Shown: one piece after another, positions 36,677 to 45,530 of the stretch | How positions within the stretch are numbered: position 1 is the stretch's first letter | Layout: the number at the start of each line of letters is the position of its first letter | Assembly (NCBI GenBank): GCA_963754135.1 | Contig: CAVWEY010000004.1 | Coordinates: forward strand, 485,252-549,251 | DNA from: JAJFUI01 sp963754135 | GTDB lineage: Bacteria; Planctomycetota; Planctomycetia; Pirellulales; Thermoguttaceae | Direction: 5' to 3' | DNA: 64,000 nt | Notes under the pieces: generated by a model | Seen by the model: the letters and a program-made list of their open reading frames with translations, nothing else | What the model was told of the DNA's origin: nothing | Databases searched by the model: none | Translations under genes and position numbers: made by a program

Positions 36677-38374
36677 ATGAGCCGACGAAAGCCTGCTGCC
36701 GCCAAGTCTCGGATCCCCTCGGAATCTGCATCTCGCGTTGCGAAGCCGCAAGCGGATGCGGGCGTACACCACTACCTCCCCTCGTCGTCGGCGATCCGCG
36801 AGACCATCGAGTCGCTGGCCATTGCCTTCGTGCTGGCATTCTTATTCCGCACCTTCGAGGCGGAGGCGTTCGTGATTCCGACCGGCTCGATGGCGCCAAC
36901 CTTGATGGGACGCCACAAGGACCTGATCTGTCCGATCTGCGGCTACCCGTACCGGGTCGGGGCGAGCGAAGAAGTGGACCAGAGCACGGAGGCCCTCAAG
37001 GAGGACCCACACGATCAGATCGTCGCTTGCACGTGTCCGATGTGCCGCTACACGGCGAATTTATTGAAGGACTTTCCTCGCTACCCGCCTTCGAGTGTCT
37101 TGTACCATCGCGAGTGGATTCCGGTGTCCACGGTGCCCTCGTACAACGGCGACCGCATCCTGGTGGACAAGCTGGCCTACGAGTTCAGCGAGCCGAAACG
37201 TTGGGACGTGGTGGTGTTCCACTACCCCAATAATGCGACGACCAATTACATCAAGCGTTTGGTGGGATTGCCTGGCGAGACGGTCCGCATCCAGAATGGC
37301 GACATTTGGACCTGCCCGAGCGGCAAGACGGAGTTCCACATCGAGCGGAAGCGGCCGGAAAAACTTCTGGCCATGCTCCAGCCGGTGTTCGACAACGATT
37401 ACATGCCGGCAATCGCAAGGCACGGCTGGCCCGAGCGGTGGACGCAAGAGGGGTCTGGCACCGCGGGAACATGGCGCTCGGAGAACTACACGACGTTCAC
37501 CATCGACGGCAAAGCGGCCCGTGAGCAATGGCTGCGCTACCATCACCTGGTGCCGTCGTACGATCAATGGAACGCGCTGGAGGAGCGGCCGTCGCGCGTC
37601 CCGACGCTTGTGCCTCAGCGGATCACGGATTTCACGGCCTTCGACACGAGCCGGAGCCGCGGCGCACCGGCCCCCACCGTCGGCATCCATTGGGTTGGCG
37701 ACCTGGCGATGGAATGTACGGCGGCGGTGGAAAGCGACGCCGGCACGCTCGTGTTCGAGTTGCGGAAAGGGGGCCGGCAGTTCCAATGCCGCATCGACGT
37801 TGCCACGGGCCGGGCGACCCTCTCGACGAGCGGCGGCGACATGGCCCAGTTCCACCCTACGGCCATCACCGCCGTGCGCGGCAAGGGGCGGCACGAAATC
37901 CGCTTCTCCAACTGCGACGACGAACTGCTGCTGTGGATCGACGGCCGCGTAGTCGCGTTCGATGCGCCGACGAGCTACAAAGACTTGGAAAACACCGAAC
38001 CCGACGACGGCGACTGGACGCCGGCCGGTATTGCCTCGGCGGGCGCGGACCTGCGGATATCGCACCTCCGTCTGTTCCGCGACATCTACTATACATCCGT
38101 CGAGAGCGATGACCCCCGTCGTCCGGTCGGCCGCGAGCAATCCTACGTCGATTTTCCGTTGAAGACGGACCAGTTCTTCATGCTCGGCGACAACAGCATC
38201 AACAGCCAGGACAGCCGGCTGTGGGGGAATGACCACTGGGTCGACCGCGACCTGCTGATCGGCAAGGCGATGTTCGTCTACTGGCCCCATTCATGGGATG
38301 AAGTCCGCACGCCCTGGGTCAACATCCCCTTTCCCTACTTCCCCAATTTCGCCAGGATGAGATTGGTGCGATAG
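36677..38374 (+). CDS. lepB: Signal peptidase I with long insertions
   Basis: The 565-residue enzyme is about twice the usual size. Residues ~45-60 form the TM anchor. Catalytic Ser71 is in IPTGSMAPTL and the general-base Lys193 in YIKRLVGLPGE. Box E is LGDNSINSQDSR near residue 500. Between Ser and Lys lies a four-Cys zinc-ribbon-like insert (CPICGY ... CTCPMC). Between the Lys box and the GDNS box lies a ~290-residue insert with a beta-rich LamG-like part (TLVFELRKGGRQFQCRIDVATGRATL). It removes signal peptides from exported proteins at the outer face of the membrane. Start ATG 36677, directly after the remnant. Confidence 0.92.
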   Translation: MSRRKPAAAKSRIPSESASRVAKPQADAGVHHYLPSSSAIRETIESLAIAFVLAFLFRTFEAEAFVIPTGSMAPTLMGRHKDLICPICGYPYRVGASEEVDQSTEALKEDPHDQIVACTCPMCRYTANLLKDFPRYPPSSVLYHREWIPVSTVPSYNGDRILVDKLAYEFSEPKRWDVVVFHYPNNATTNYIKRLVGLPGETVRIQNGDIWTCPSGKTEFHIERKRPEKLLAMLQPVFDNDYMPAIARHGWPERWTQEGSGTAGTWRSENYTTFTIDGKAAREQWLRYHHLVPSYDQWNALEERPSRVPTLVPQRITDFTAFDTSRSRGAPAPTVGIHWVGDLAMECTAAVESDAGTLVFELRKGGRQFQCRIDVATGRATLSTSGGDMAQFHPTAITAVRGKGRHEIRFSNCDDELLLWIDGRVVAFDAPTSYKDLENTEPDDGDWTPAGIASAGADLRISHLRLFRDIYYTSVESDDPRRPVGREQSYVDFPLKTDQFFMLGDNSINSQDSRLWGNDHWVDRDLLIGKAMFVYWPHSWDEVRTPWVNIPFPYFPNFARMRLVR

Positions 38375-38377
38375 ACA

Positions 38378-39100
38378 ATGCTCGAAGCCAAAGGACTGGT
38401 GAAGATTTACGGCCTGCGGCGGGTGGTCGACGGAGTTGACTTCCGCGTCCAGAGCGGCGAGATCGTCGGTCTGCTGGGCCCCAACGGCGCCGGCAAGACC
38501 ACCAGTTTCCGCATGACCTGCGGCATGATCGTCCCCAACGCCGGCCGGGTGCGGCTGGACGGCGTGGACATCACCGATTGGCCGATGTACCGCCGTGCCC
38601 GCGAAGGGGGCATGGGCTATCTCGCCCAGGAATCCAGCGTCTTCCGCAAGCTCTCCGTCGAGAAGAACTTGCTCGGCGTGATGGAGTTGCTGGGCTTCGA
38701 CCGCAAAACCCGCAACCGCCGCTGCAAAGAGCTGCTCGAACAGTTCGACATCCTCAAACTGCGGAAGGCGTCGGCCCTCTCGCTTTCCGGCGGCGAGCGG
38801 CGGCGGCTGGAGATCGCCCGCTGCCTCGTCTCCAATCCGAAAATCATCCTCCTCGACGAGCCGTTCACGGGCATTGATCCGGTCACCATCGCCAGCATCC
38901 AGCAGATTATCCGCCGCCTGCGCCGGGAGGGGATCGCCATTCTGATCACCGACCACCAGGTCCGCGAGACGCTCAATATCACTGATCGCGCCTACGTGAT
39001 CGACGCCGGCAAAGTGATGTGCCACGGCACGCCCGAGCAGGTGCTCGCCAACCCCGAGGCCCGCAAACGCTACTTCGGCGAGGACATGGAAATCAACTGA
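38378..39100 (+). CDS. lptB: ABC transporter ATPase, LptB type (LPS export)
   Basis: The 240-residue protein has Walker A GPNGAGKTT, Q-loop YLAQESSVFRKLSVEKNLL, signature LSGGERRRLEIAR, Walker B IILLDEPFTGIDP and switch ITDHQVRETLNITDRAYVID. VFRKLSVEKNL and the DHQVRETL box are typical of LptB rather than of amino-acid transport ATPases. It powers lipopolysaccharide extraction by LptFG. It starts 4 nt after lepB, so the two are co-transcribed. No lptF/lptG is in the window. Confidence 0.9.
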   Translation: MLEAKGLVKIYGLRRVVDGVDFRVQSGEIVGLLGPNGAGKTTSFRMTCGMIVPNAGRVRLDGVDITDWPMYRRAREGGMGYLAQESSVFRKLSVEKNLLGVMELLGFDRKTRNRRCKELLEQFDILKLRKASALSLSGGERRRLEIARCLVSNPKIILLDEPFTGIDPVTIASIQQIIRRLRREGIAILITDHQVRETLNITDRAYVIDAGKVMCHGTPEQVLANPEARKRYFGEDMEIN

Positions 39101-39142
39101 GGCCCGCGGCGGCGAAAGCGTGGTTCCGGGAATTGGAACATT

Positions 39143-39367
39143 ATGACCGACCAAGAAGCCGACAGACTCCGTCACTGGGTCGCTTGCTGGAAACAAGCCG
39201 GCGCCCGCATGGAAGAGCTGCGCCGAGAGCAAATCCGCAACACCGACACCCAGCGGTCGTTGCTGAATCTGGCCGATGCCTTTGAGTCGTGCCGGATACA
39301 TCACAAGCCGTTGCCGACTTCCGGATTCGTGAAACAACAACATTGCTTCAGGAGGCTGGCCAAATGA
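39143..39367 (+). CDS. Small helical protein paired with AbiEii-like gene
   Basis: The 74-residue polar, helix-rich protein (MTDQEADRLRHWVACWKQAG, then a charged helix and LLNLADAFESC) overlaps the AbiEii-like gene by ATGA. The layout of a small gene translationally coupled to a nucleotidyltransferase suggests an antitoxin or accessory subunit. No sequence family recognised. Confidence 0.65.
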   Translation: MTDQEADRLRHWVACWKQAGARMEELRREQIRNTDTQRSLLNLADAFESCRIHHKPLPTSGFVKQQHCFRRLAK

Positions 39368-39930
39368 TCGCCGTGCTCCAAGTGGGCCATGAGGTCCAAG
39401 TGGTTTGCCAGCGGCAGGGTTGGCAGTTCTGTTTCGTTGGCGGGGTGGCTCTGCAACGTTGGGGCCAGCCGCGCGTGACGGAAGACGTTGACCTCACACT
39501 GTTGACCGGTTTCGGTGGCGAGGATCACTACATCGAGGAACTGTTGCGGCATTTCGCTCCGCGCCTGACCGACGCCAAAGAGTTCGCCTTGGCCAAGCGG
39601 GTGTTGCTGCTGCAATCGCCTACCGGGATCGGCATTGATGTTGCCCTCGGTGGCCTGCCCTATGAAGAACTGCTGGTGAGCCGAGCCACGATGTTTGAGT
39701 TCCTCCCCCAGCTTTCGCTGTTGACCTGCTCCGCCGAAGACCTTGTTGTTCTGAAGGCGTTTGCCGACCGCGGCCGCGATTGGGACGACGTGGAAGGCGT
39801 CATCATCCGGCAGGAGACGCTGGACTGGGAGTACATCCAGTCGCAGCTCAAGCCGTTGGCGGAAGCCAAGGAATCGCCGCACATCCTCGACCGCCTCTCA
39901 CAGTTGCGGCATGGAATAGCACGGGGTTAA
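39364..39930 (+). CDS. AbiEii/AbiGii-like nucleotidyltransferase
   Basis: The 188-residue protein carries the nucleotidyltransferase core FVGGVALQRWGQPRVTEDVDLTLL (GG then DxD, with D pair VDLTL), later GIDVALGGLPYEE as the third acidic site, and DLVVLKAFADRGRDWDDVEGVI as the conserved helix of the AbiEii group. Members inactivate tRNA or other targets in abortive infection, or work as TA toxins. AGGAGG lies 10 nt before ATG 39364. Overlap with the small gene upstream supports a two-gene module. Confidence 0.82.
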   Translation: MIAVLQVGHEVQVVCQRQGWQFCFVGGVALQRWGQPRVTEDVDLTLLTGFGGEDHYIEELLRHFAPRLTDAKEFALAKRVLLLQSPTGIGIDVALGGLPYEELLVSRATMFEFLPQLSLLTCSAEDLVVLKAFADRGRDWDDVEGVIIRQETLDWEYIQSQLKPLAEAKESPHILDRLSQLRHGIARG

Positions 39931-39933
39931 CGC

Positions 39934-40666
39934 ATGAAGTCCGATGTGGCAGGCACACTCCGTGTGCCGTCCGCGTGGAAACGGCGGGCGGTTGCGGCGG
40001 CGGTCCTCGCGGCGGCCGCTTGGCTCTTTCACGGGCCGCTGCTGGGCGGACTGGCCCGCCCTCTGATCGCCAGCCAAGCAGCCGGCAATTTCGATTACAT
40101 CGGCATGATCGCCGGGACGTACGGCCTTGACGGCGACCGTTGCTGCGACGTGGCCGGAGAGCTGTTCCGCGAGAAGACCTCCCGCCGGGTCCTGCTCGTC
40201 GGGTTTCGTCCGGGGCGGCTGGTGGAAACCGGCGTGCTCCCCTCATTCGAAGAGCTGGGGCGGAGGGAGCTTGCCCGCCGCGGCGTGCCCCCCGGGGCGA
40301 TTTCGGTCGCGTGTGGCGAAGGGGACAGTTACCGGGCCGTTGCCGGGACGCTGGCGGCCTGGCTCCGCGATCATCCCGGCGCCCGCGTGCTCCTGCTCTG
40401 CTCGCAATTCCGCAGCGGACACGTGCGGCACGGCGCTGGATTCCGTGCTCGATCCGGCGCAGTCGGGGCAGGTGCGGCTCCGTCCCTTGCCCGACCGCCG
40501 CTTTGATGAAATCAACTGGTGGACGTGCCGCCCCGGTTTCCGGGAGTTTGGAATCGCCTGGCTCATGCGGTTGCAGGGCTGGCTCGGCGGCGGCCAGGCC
40601 GTGCAACCGCCGCAAAAGAGCGCGGACGACTACGAGCATGATTTCATACGAGGCCTAGAGAAGTAG
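39934..40666 (+). CDS. YdcF/DUF218-like membrane-anchored protein, one frameshift
   Basis: An N-terminal TM (RRAVAAAVLAAAAWLFHG), then an alpha/beta domain with LLVGFRPGRLVETGVLPSFEELG, GDSYRAVAGTLAAWLRDHPGARVLLLCSQFRSGHVRH and ALDSVLDPAQSGQVRLRPLP, parallel to the next gene. The frame breaks near 40433, where removing one G from CACGGCGCTGG restores RHALDSVLD. Role unknown; YdcF-like proteins are linked to envelope polymer metabolism. Starts 3 nt after the AbiEii-like stop. Confidence 0.65.
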
Positions 40667-40699
40667 TTGTGTCCCGGAAGAACGTGGCGGAACAAGCCC

Positions 40700-41407
40700 A
40701 TGAGCCGATGGCGACGCCGCTGGGCCGGACTGCTGCTGGTTGCCGCCGCCTTGGCGCTGCTGTGGGCGGGCCGTGTTCTTCTGTTGCGGGCCGCCGCGGA
40801 GTGGCTCGACGTGGGCGGGCCGCCGCAACGGGCCGGCTACATCATGGTGCTCAACGGCGGCGAATCGACGCGCCCGTTCGCCGCCGCCGCGCTGGCAAGA
40901 GCCGGTTGGGCGCCGCAGGTGCTCATCGCCGAAGTCGCGCCGGGACCCAGCGCGATCGAAGGGATATGCCCCGCCGACCACGATATCAACCGCCTGGTCT
41001 TGTTGAAACGCGGGGTTCCGGCGTCGGATATCACCATTCTTCCCGGCCGGGCGGCGACGACCTACGACGAGGCCAAAGCGCTGGCGGCTTTTCTTCAGGA
41101 CCACCGCCATGCCCGCGTCCTGGTTGTGACCAGCGATTACCACACGCGGCGAAGCCGCTGGGCCTTCGCCCGTGCGCTCGCCGGCCGGGCCGGCCAGTCG
41201 TCGTTCGTGTCGGCCCCCACGGACGAATTCGATATGGCTCGTTGGTGGCTAGACGAACAGGGGATGGGGGCTATCACCGCCGAGTACCTGAAACTCGCGT
41301 TCTATGCGGCCTGCTACGGATACTTGTGGCACTGGCTCCTGGCGTGCGGCGGATTGATCCTCATCATCCGATGGGTCCGACGCCGCGATTCCGCGATAGT
41401 GCCTTAA
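40700..41407 (+). CDS. YdcF/ElyC-like DUF218 protein
   Basis: The 235-residue protein has an N-terminal TM (GLLLVAAALALLWAGRVLLL), DUF218 motifs YIMVLNGGESTRPFAAAALARAGWAPQVLIAEV, ITILPGRAATTYDEAKALAAFL, VLVVTSDYHTRRSRWAF, and a C-terminal TM (LWHWLLACGGLILIIRWVR). The second of two adjacent related genes. In E. coli, ElyC affects undecaprenyl-carrier use in peptidoglycan and ECA synthesis, which would fit the glycan genes upstream. Start ATG 40700. Confidence 0.82.
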   Translation: MSRWRRRWAGLLLVAAALALLWAGRVLLLRAAAEWLDVGGPPQRAGYIMVLNGGESTRPFAAAALARAGWAPQVLIAEVAPGPSAIEGICPADHDINRLVLLKRGVPASDITILPGRAATTYDEAKALAAFLQDHRHARVLVVTSDYHTRRSRWAFARALAGRAGQSSFVSAPTDEFDMARWWLDEQGMGAITAEYLKLAFYAACYGYLWHWLLACGGLILIIRWVRRRDSAIVP

Positions 41408-41431
41408 CCGGTCTGAATCGACGGGTGGCAT

Positions 41432-41476
41432 GGGTAAGCGAAACTTACCCGTGCAATGGCGCGTTTCACGCACCCT
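41432..41476. repeat. Palindromic stretch between convergent genes
   Basis: GGGTAAG (41432-41438) CGAAA CTTACCC (41444-41450), followed by GCGCGTTTCACGCACCC, which is a lone arm of the GTGCGTGAA repeat family seen at 24094. The convergent position suits a terminator, but no T-run is present. Confidence 0.5.
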
Positions 41477-41497
41477 ACGAAAAATGCCGGCGCCCGG

Positions 41498-41887
41498 CTA
41501 CCGCAGCCAATACGCCCCCGACTGGGCCACGCCGTTCCAGCGGTACGGATAGTAGCCGGGATTCGAGACCCATCGCGGCGAGTAGTCGCCGTGGTAGGGA
41601 TCGCTGCTGGCCTGCGGCCGGGCGTTGGACATGCCGAACCACTTCATCGACTCGATCCGCCGTAGCCGCTGCTCGGTGCGGAACTCCGCCTTGGCTCGCA
41701 CCGCCAGCTTCGGGTCCCGGTATTGCCGCGCGGCCTGATCGTAGAACCACATTTCGGGCGTGGCCTTCAGGTCGCCGGACGACACGACGCTATCCAGACC
41801 CAAACCGGTGGCCAAGGGCCGCTCGGCACGGACAACCCCCCCACTCAGCAGTAGTGGTAACGCCAATACGATTGCAAGCCGGTTCAT
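41498..41887 (-). CDS. Small exported protein of unknown function
   Basis: The 129-residue protein has a signal peptide (MNRLAIVLALPLLLSGGVVRA). The mature part is Tyr/Arg-rich with YDQAARQYRDPKLAVRAKAEFR and ends GYYPYRWNGVAQSGAYWLR. ATG 41887 is preceded by a GGGGGG stretch. No family is recognised, but the pattern resembles small planctomycete envelope proteins. Confidence 0.65.
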   Translation of the reverse strand: MNRLAIVLALPLLLSGGVVRAERPLATGLGLDSVVSSGDLKATPEMWFYDQAARQYRDPKLAVRAKAEFRTEQRLRRIESMKWFGMSNARPQASSDPYHGDYSPRWVSNPGYYPYRWNGVAQSGAYWLR

Positions 41888-42163
41888 CGACACCCCCCTT
41901 ATGTGGACGTAAGAACGCAACGCGACAAGACCGCTATTGTGCTTTTCGGCCTGTAACGGCGGACGTGTTTAGCCTGGATTCCCCGCTGGCCGTGAAGCGA
42001 CGAGCGGCTCAAGCATCGGCGAGTATAATGAGGGAAATGGGTAATATGGAAAGCTTTTCCATTCGTTGCGACCCAGTTGGAAGGGCGAGAATCTCGAACT
42101 CCGGCCCGCCAATTGCTAGACGATTGGCCAGCCAGGGTGCATAATAAGTGGGGTATTGCGAGC

Positions 42164-42466
42164 ATGTCCTGGGCAGCTTTCGCGGCCGAGGCCGACAACC
42201 GCATGGAGCGTTTCTGGCAATCCGGGCCGGAAGAGACGATCCTCTCGATTGCCGTGCTGGCGGTATTGGTGACGGTGGCCTATTACGTCATCGCGAAAAT
42301 CCGCCCCAAACCGGCAAAGAAGGAACGCCGGGCCAGCCAATGGCTCTCAAAATTCCGCGAATCACACTCCAAGGGTGAGCTAACCGACGAGGAATTCCGA
42401 ACAATTAAGACAACGTTGGCAACGCAACTCCAGGATGAGTTAAACGATAACGGCGAAAAAGGTTAG
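42164..42466 (+). CDS. Small single-pass membrane protein
   Basis: The 100-residue protein has an acidic N-terminus, one TM (residues ~26-44, ILSIAVLAVLVTVAYYVIA), then a basic linker and KFRESHSKGELTDEEFRTIKTTLATQLQDEL, a SHOCT-like helix pair found at the end of many small membrane proteins. Role unknown. Start ATG 42164; the longer frame lacks family character. The following gap to clpX (42467-42685) holds no gene that I can support. Confidence 0.65.
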   Translation: MSWAAFAAEADNRMERFWQSGPEETILSIAVLAVLVTVAYYVIAKIRPKPAKKERRASQWLSKFRESHSKGELTDEEFRTIKTTLATQLQDELNDNGEKG

Positions 42467-42685
42467 GACGGATGACCCCGACCCTGCCGGCCCGAGCGCC
42501 GGTCCGGCCGGTGCTGACGGCTTGACCCGACCTGGTCAGGAAGACCCGCAAACCGTGGCCGACTTCCAAGCGTAGAACTAGCAGCGCCTAGATCAGACCA
42601 AAGAGCGGGACGCGGAAAGGAACAGGCATGCCGTCAGGACGGGATTTCAGCAGCGGACGCCGAGGAGCCGGCACCACCAAGAAAA

Positions 42686-43918
42686 ATGCCTTTCTGCTCC
42701 TTCTGCCGTAAGAGCTATCGCGACGTCGGCCCGCTGGTCGAGGGGCCCGGCGACGTCTACATCTGCGGCGAGTGCATCGATCTCTGCCAGTCCATCCTCG
42801 AACAGGAGCGCCGCCGCCGCGGCACCGCCAAGCCGCTGTTCAGCAAGATTCCCACGCCCCGGCAGATCGTCGCCCAGTTGGACCAGTACGTCATCGGCCA
42901 GGACCACGCCAAGAAAGTCCTCGCCGTGGCGGTCCACAGCCACTACAAGCGGCTGATGCACGCTACGGTCAGTTCCGACGTCGAGATCGACAAGTCGAAC
43001 ATCCTTCTGATCGGGCCGACCGGCTCGGGCAAGACGCTCCTGGCCCAAACCCTGGCCCGCATCCTCGACGTCCCCTTTGCCATCGGCGACGCCACCACCT
43101 TGACCGAGGCCGGCTACGTGGGCGAGGACGTGGAGAACCTGCTCTTGAAACTCCTCCACGCCGCCGACTTCGACCTGGAAACCGCCCAGCGCGGAGTGCT
43201 CTACATCGACGAGATCGACAAGATCGGCAAGACCAGCCAGAACGTCTCGATCACCCGCGACGTCTCCGGCGAAGGCGTGCAGCAGGCGCTGTTGAAGATG
43301 CTCGAGGGCACCATCGCCAACGTCCCGCCCCAGGGCGGCCGGAAGCATCCCGAGCAGCAATACATCCAGATGGACACCAGCAACATCCTCTTCATCTGCG
43401 GCGGCACCTTCGTCGGACTGGACGACATCATCGGCCGCCGGCTGGGCAAACGCACCATCGGCTTCACCCAGGAAGGCGTCGGCCACGACCTGATCGAGCA
43501 GGGCGACCTCTTGCAGCAGGTCACCAGCGACGACATCCTCCACTTCGGCATGATTCCCGAACTGGTCGGCCGGCTGCCCGTGGTTTCGGCCCTGCGGCCG
43601 CTGGACCTCGGCGCCATGATCCGCATCCTCACCGAGCCGAAAAACGCCCTGGTGAAGCAGTACCAGGCGCTGTTCGGCATGGAGAACGCCGAGCTGGGCT
43701 TCACCGAAGCGGCCCTGCGGATGATCGCCGAGCGGGCGATGGAGAAGGACACCGGCGCCCGCGGGCTCCGCTCGATCATCGAAGAGGTGATGCTGGAGAT
43801 CATGTTCGAGCTTCCCGACCAGCCCGCCGGCAGCCGCTACCTGGTGACCGACGACATCGTCTCCGGCCGCGAGCATCTGGTCCCCCTGCCGGCCGAGGCA
43901 CAGACGAAGACGGCATAG
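42686..43918 (+). CDS. clpX: ClpX, ATP-dependent Clp protease ATP-binding subunit
   Basis: The 410-residue AAA+ unfoldase has zinc-binding Cys4, Cys7, Cys27 and Cys30, Walker A GPTGSGKT (residues 110-117), the pore loop EAGYVGEDVENLL, Walker B LYIDEIDKI, an RKH loop (GRKHPEQQ), the IGF-type ClpP-contact loop RTIGFTQE, and sensor 2 DTGARGLRSIIEEVML. Length is normal. It unfolds tagged substrates for ClpP; clpP is not adjacent here, as it is in many other bacteria. Confidence 0.97.
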   Translation: MPFCSFCRKSYRDVGPLVEGPGDVYICGECIDLCQSILEQERRRRGTAKPLFSKIPTPRQIVAQLDQYVIGQDHAKKVLAVAVHSHYKRLMHATVSSDVEIDKSNILLIGPTGSGKTLLAQTLARILDVPFAIGDATTLTEAGYVGEDVENLLLKLLHAADFDLETAQRGVLYIDEIDKIGKTSQNVSITRDVSGEGVQQALLKMLEGTIANVPPQGGRKHPEQQYIQMDTSNILFICGGTFVGLDDIIGRRLGKRTIGFTQEGVGHDLIEQGDLLQQVTSDDILHFGMIPELVGRLPVVSALRPLDLGAMIRILTEPKNALVKQYQALFGMENAELGFTEAALRMIAERAMEKDTGARGLRSIIEEVMLEIMFELPDQPAGSRYLVTDDIVSGREHLVPLPAEAQTKTA

Positions 43919-44029
43919 GCTTTCCGAGCGGTTCGGGCGAACGGCGGCCTTCAGCCCGGTCGATTGGGCGATTGCTTCTCGTCGGCGAAGTCTTGCCGTA
44001 CTCGACGCCGTGGATCACGGCCGCACCCC

Positions 44030-44058
44030 TTGACAGACCGCGGCGGATGCCCTGAAAT
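44030..44058 (+). promoter_or_regulatory. Candidate promoter of deoxyhypusine-synthase-like gene
   Basis: TTGACA (44030-44035), 17-nt spacer, TGAAAT (44053-44058), only 9 nt before ATG 44068. If used, the transcript would be nearly leaderless. Confidence 0.4.
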
Positions 44059-44067
44059 AGGGCCACC

Positions 44068-45150
44068 ATGCGAGAACTCCATGACGGCCGCGCAGACGGC
44101 CTTGAACCGCTGGAATCCCTGGACGTCCGCCGGGCGAGCGGCTTTGCCGATATGCTCCGCCGCATGGCCCGCACCGCCTTCGGCGGCCGCGAGTTGGGCG
44201 AGGCATTCGAGGTGCTCTCGGCCATGGCCGCCGACCCCGATTGCATCATCGTGGTCACGGTTTCCGGGGCCATGACCGTGGCCCAGATGGGCCGCGTGCT
44301 GTGCGAAATGATCGAGGAAGGGCTGGCTCACCTCGTCGTTAGCACCGGCGCGATCATGGCCCACGGACTCTCCGCGGCCACCGGCGGGGTCCACTACAAA
44401 CACGACCCGAGCATCCCCGATGGCCGCCTCTACGAGTGGGGCTACAACCGGGTCTACGACACCGTGGAGATGGAGGCGAACCTGCTCCGCGGGCAGGACT
44501 TGATCGCCCAGGTCATCAACGGCTGGGACCGGTCGAAGCCGATGTGCTCGTGGGAGCTGAACCGGGAGATCGGCCGGCGGCTTTGCGAGCAAGGGCAGAT
44601 GCCCAGCATCCTCGGCTGTGCGTATGAGCACGGGGTGCCGGTCTACGTGCCGGCCTTTACCGACTCGGACATCGGCCTGAGCATCTCGAAGGCGGTGCTG
44701 GGGCGGGAAAACCCGCCGGGCGGAGAAAAGGACCTCGCGGCGTACTTCGAGCCGGTGCCCTCGTATAATCCGTTCCTCGATCTGCACAACTACGCCCGGC
44801 GGGTCATTTCGGCCAAGCGGCTGGGGATATTCACGGTCGGCGGGGGCGTGCCGCGGAACTGGGCCCAACAGATCGGGCCGCTGGCCGACATCCTGAACAT
44901 GCGGCCGGGCATCGAGTTGCCCTCGCCCCGATTTCAATACGCGGTGCGCCTCTGCCCCGAGCCCGTCCACTGGGGCGGACTGAGCGGCTGCACCTACAGC
45001 GAAGGCGTCTCCTGGGGCAAGTTCCTCGACCGCCAACAGGGGGGCCGCTTCGCCGAGGTCCACTGCGACGCCACCATCGCCTGGCCGCTGCTGGTTAGGG
45101 CGATGCTCGAGATGAAGGCGGAAAGGGAAAGGGTGGAGGGGGAAGAATGA
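44068..45150 (+). CDS. Deoxyhypusine synthase-like protein
   Basis: The 360-residue protein has the DHS fold: VTVSGAMTVAQMGRVLCEMIEEGLAHLVVSTGAIMAHG, ISAKRLGIFTVGGGVPRNWAQQIGP, and SEGVSWGKFLDR followed by EVHCDATIAWPLLV. The Lys in SWGKF matches the catalytic Lys of the eukaryotic enzyme. Bacteria lack eIF5A, so these homologues are thought to act in polyamine metabolism (homospermidine-type chemistry). The agmatinase gene 0.7 kb downstream, which would supply putrescine, supports this. The substrate is inferred, not shown. Confidence 0.88.
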   Translation: MRELHDGRADGLEPLESLDVRRASGFADMLRRMARTAFGGRELGEAFEVLSAMAADPDCIIVVTVSGAMTVAQMGRVLCEMIEEGLAHLVVSTGAIMAHGLSAATGGVHYKHDPSIPDGRLYEWGYNRVYDTVEMEANLLRGQDLIAQVINGWDRSKPMCSWELNREIGRRLCEQGQMPSILGCAYEHGVPVYVPAFTDSDIGLSISKAVLGRENPPGGEKDLAAYFEPVPSYNPFLDLHNYARRVISAKRLGIFTVGGGVPRNWAQQIGPLADILNMRPGIELPSPRFQYAVRLCPEPVHWGGLSGCTYSEGVSWGKFLDRQQGGRFAEVHCDATIAWPLLVRAMLEMKAERERVEGEE

Positions 45151-45178
45151 GCGGAAACAAGAATGGGACTAGATTCGC

Positions 45179-45206
45179 TTGCCTTTTATATCAAAACTTG
45201 TATAAT
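45179..45206 (+). promoter_or_regulatory. Strong promoter of higBA
   Basis: TTGCCT (45179-45184), 16 nt, TATAAT (45201-45206). It sits in an AT-rich patch unlike the flanks. The -10 ends only 3 nt before ATG 45210, so transcription would begin about at or just inside the annotated start. Confidence 0.65.
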
Positions 45207-45209
45207 TGA

Positions 45210-45530
45210 ATGAAGCGGTTGAAGTTCATCGGCGCTAGCCGGATCGATCTGCGGAGTTTTCCGCGTGACGCTCGTCGAGCGGCAGGGTTCCAACTGTTCG
45301 CGGTTCAAGATGGGCGGGAACCGCAAGATTGGAGGCCGATGAGAACGGTCGGTCCCGGCGCGAGGGAGATCCGAATCCACGTGTCGGGTCAATGGCGAGT
45401 TGTGTACGTGGCGGAGTTCGCTGACGTCGTTTACGTGCTGCGCTCATTTCAGAAGAAGAGCCGAAAGACCAGCGCGCACGACGTCGAGGTGGCCCGCCAA
45501 AGATACAAGCAGATCGGAGAGCGGCCATGA
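45210..45530 (+). CDS. HigB/RelE-family toxin (Gp49-like)
   Basis: The 106-residue protein matches phage-Gp49-like HigB toxins: SRIDLRSFPRDARRAAGFQLFAVQDGREPQDWRPMRTVGPGAREIRIH, then WRVVYVAEFADVVYVLRSFQKKSRKTS. The Arg and Lys residues of the last strand fit a ribosome-dependent mRNA interferase. It overlaps the antitoxin gene by ATGA with the toxin first, the higBA order. If the promoter immediately before it is used, translation may begin at TTG 45219 instead. Confidence 0.88.
   Translation: MKRLKFIGASRIDLRSFPRDARRAAGFQLFAVQDGREPQDWRPMRTVGPGAREIRIHVSGQWRVVYVAEFADVVYVLRSFQKKSRKTSAHDVEVARQRYKQIGERP

Noticed and set aside
42511..42630. Possible SRP or other small RNA (GACCTGGTCAGGAAGACCC) before clpX
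   Set aside because: It has a superficial likeness to the SRP motif, but the conserved GGAAGCAGC loop and flanking pairing are missing.
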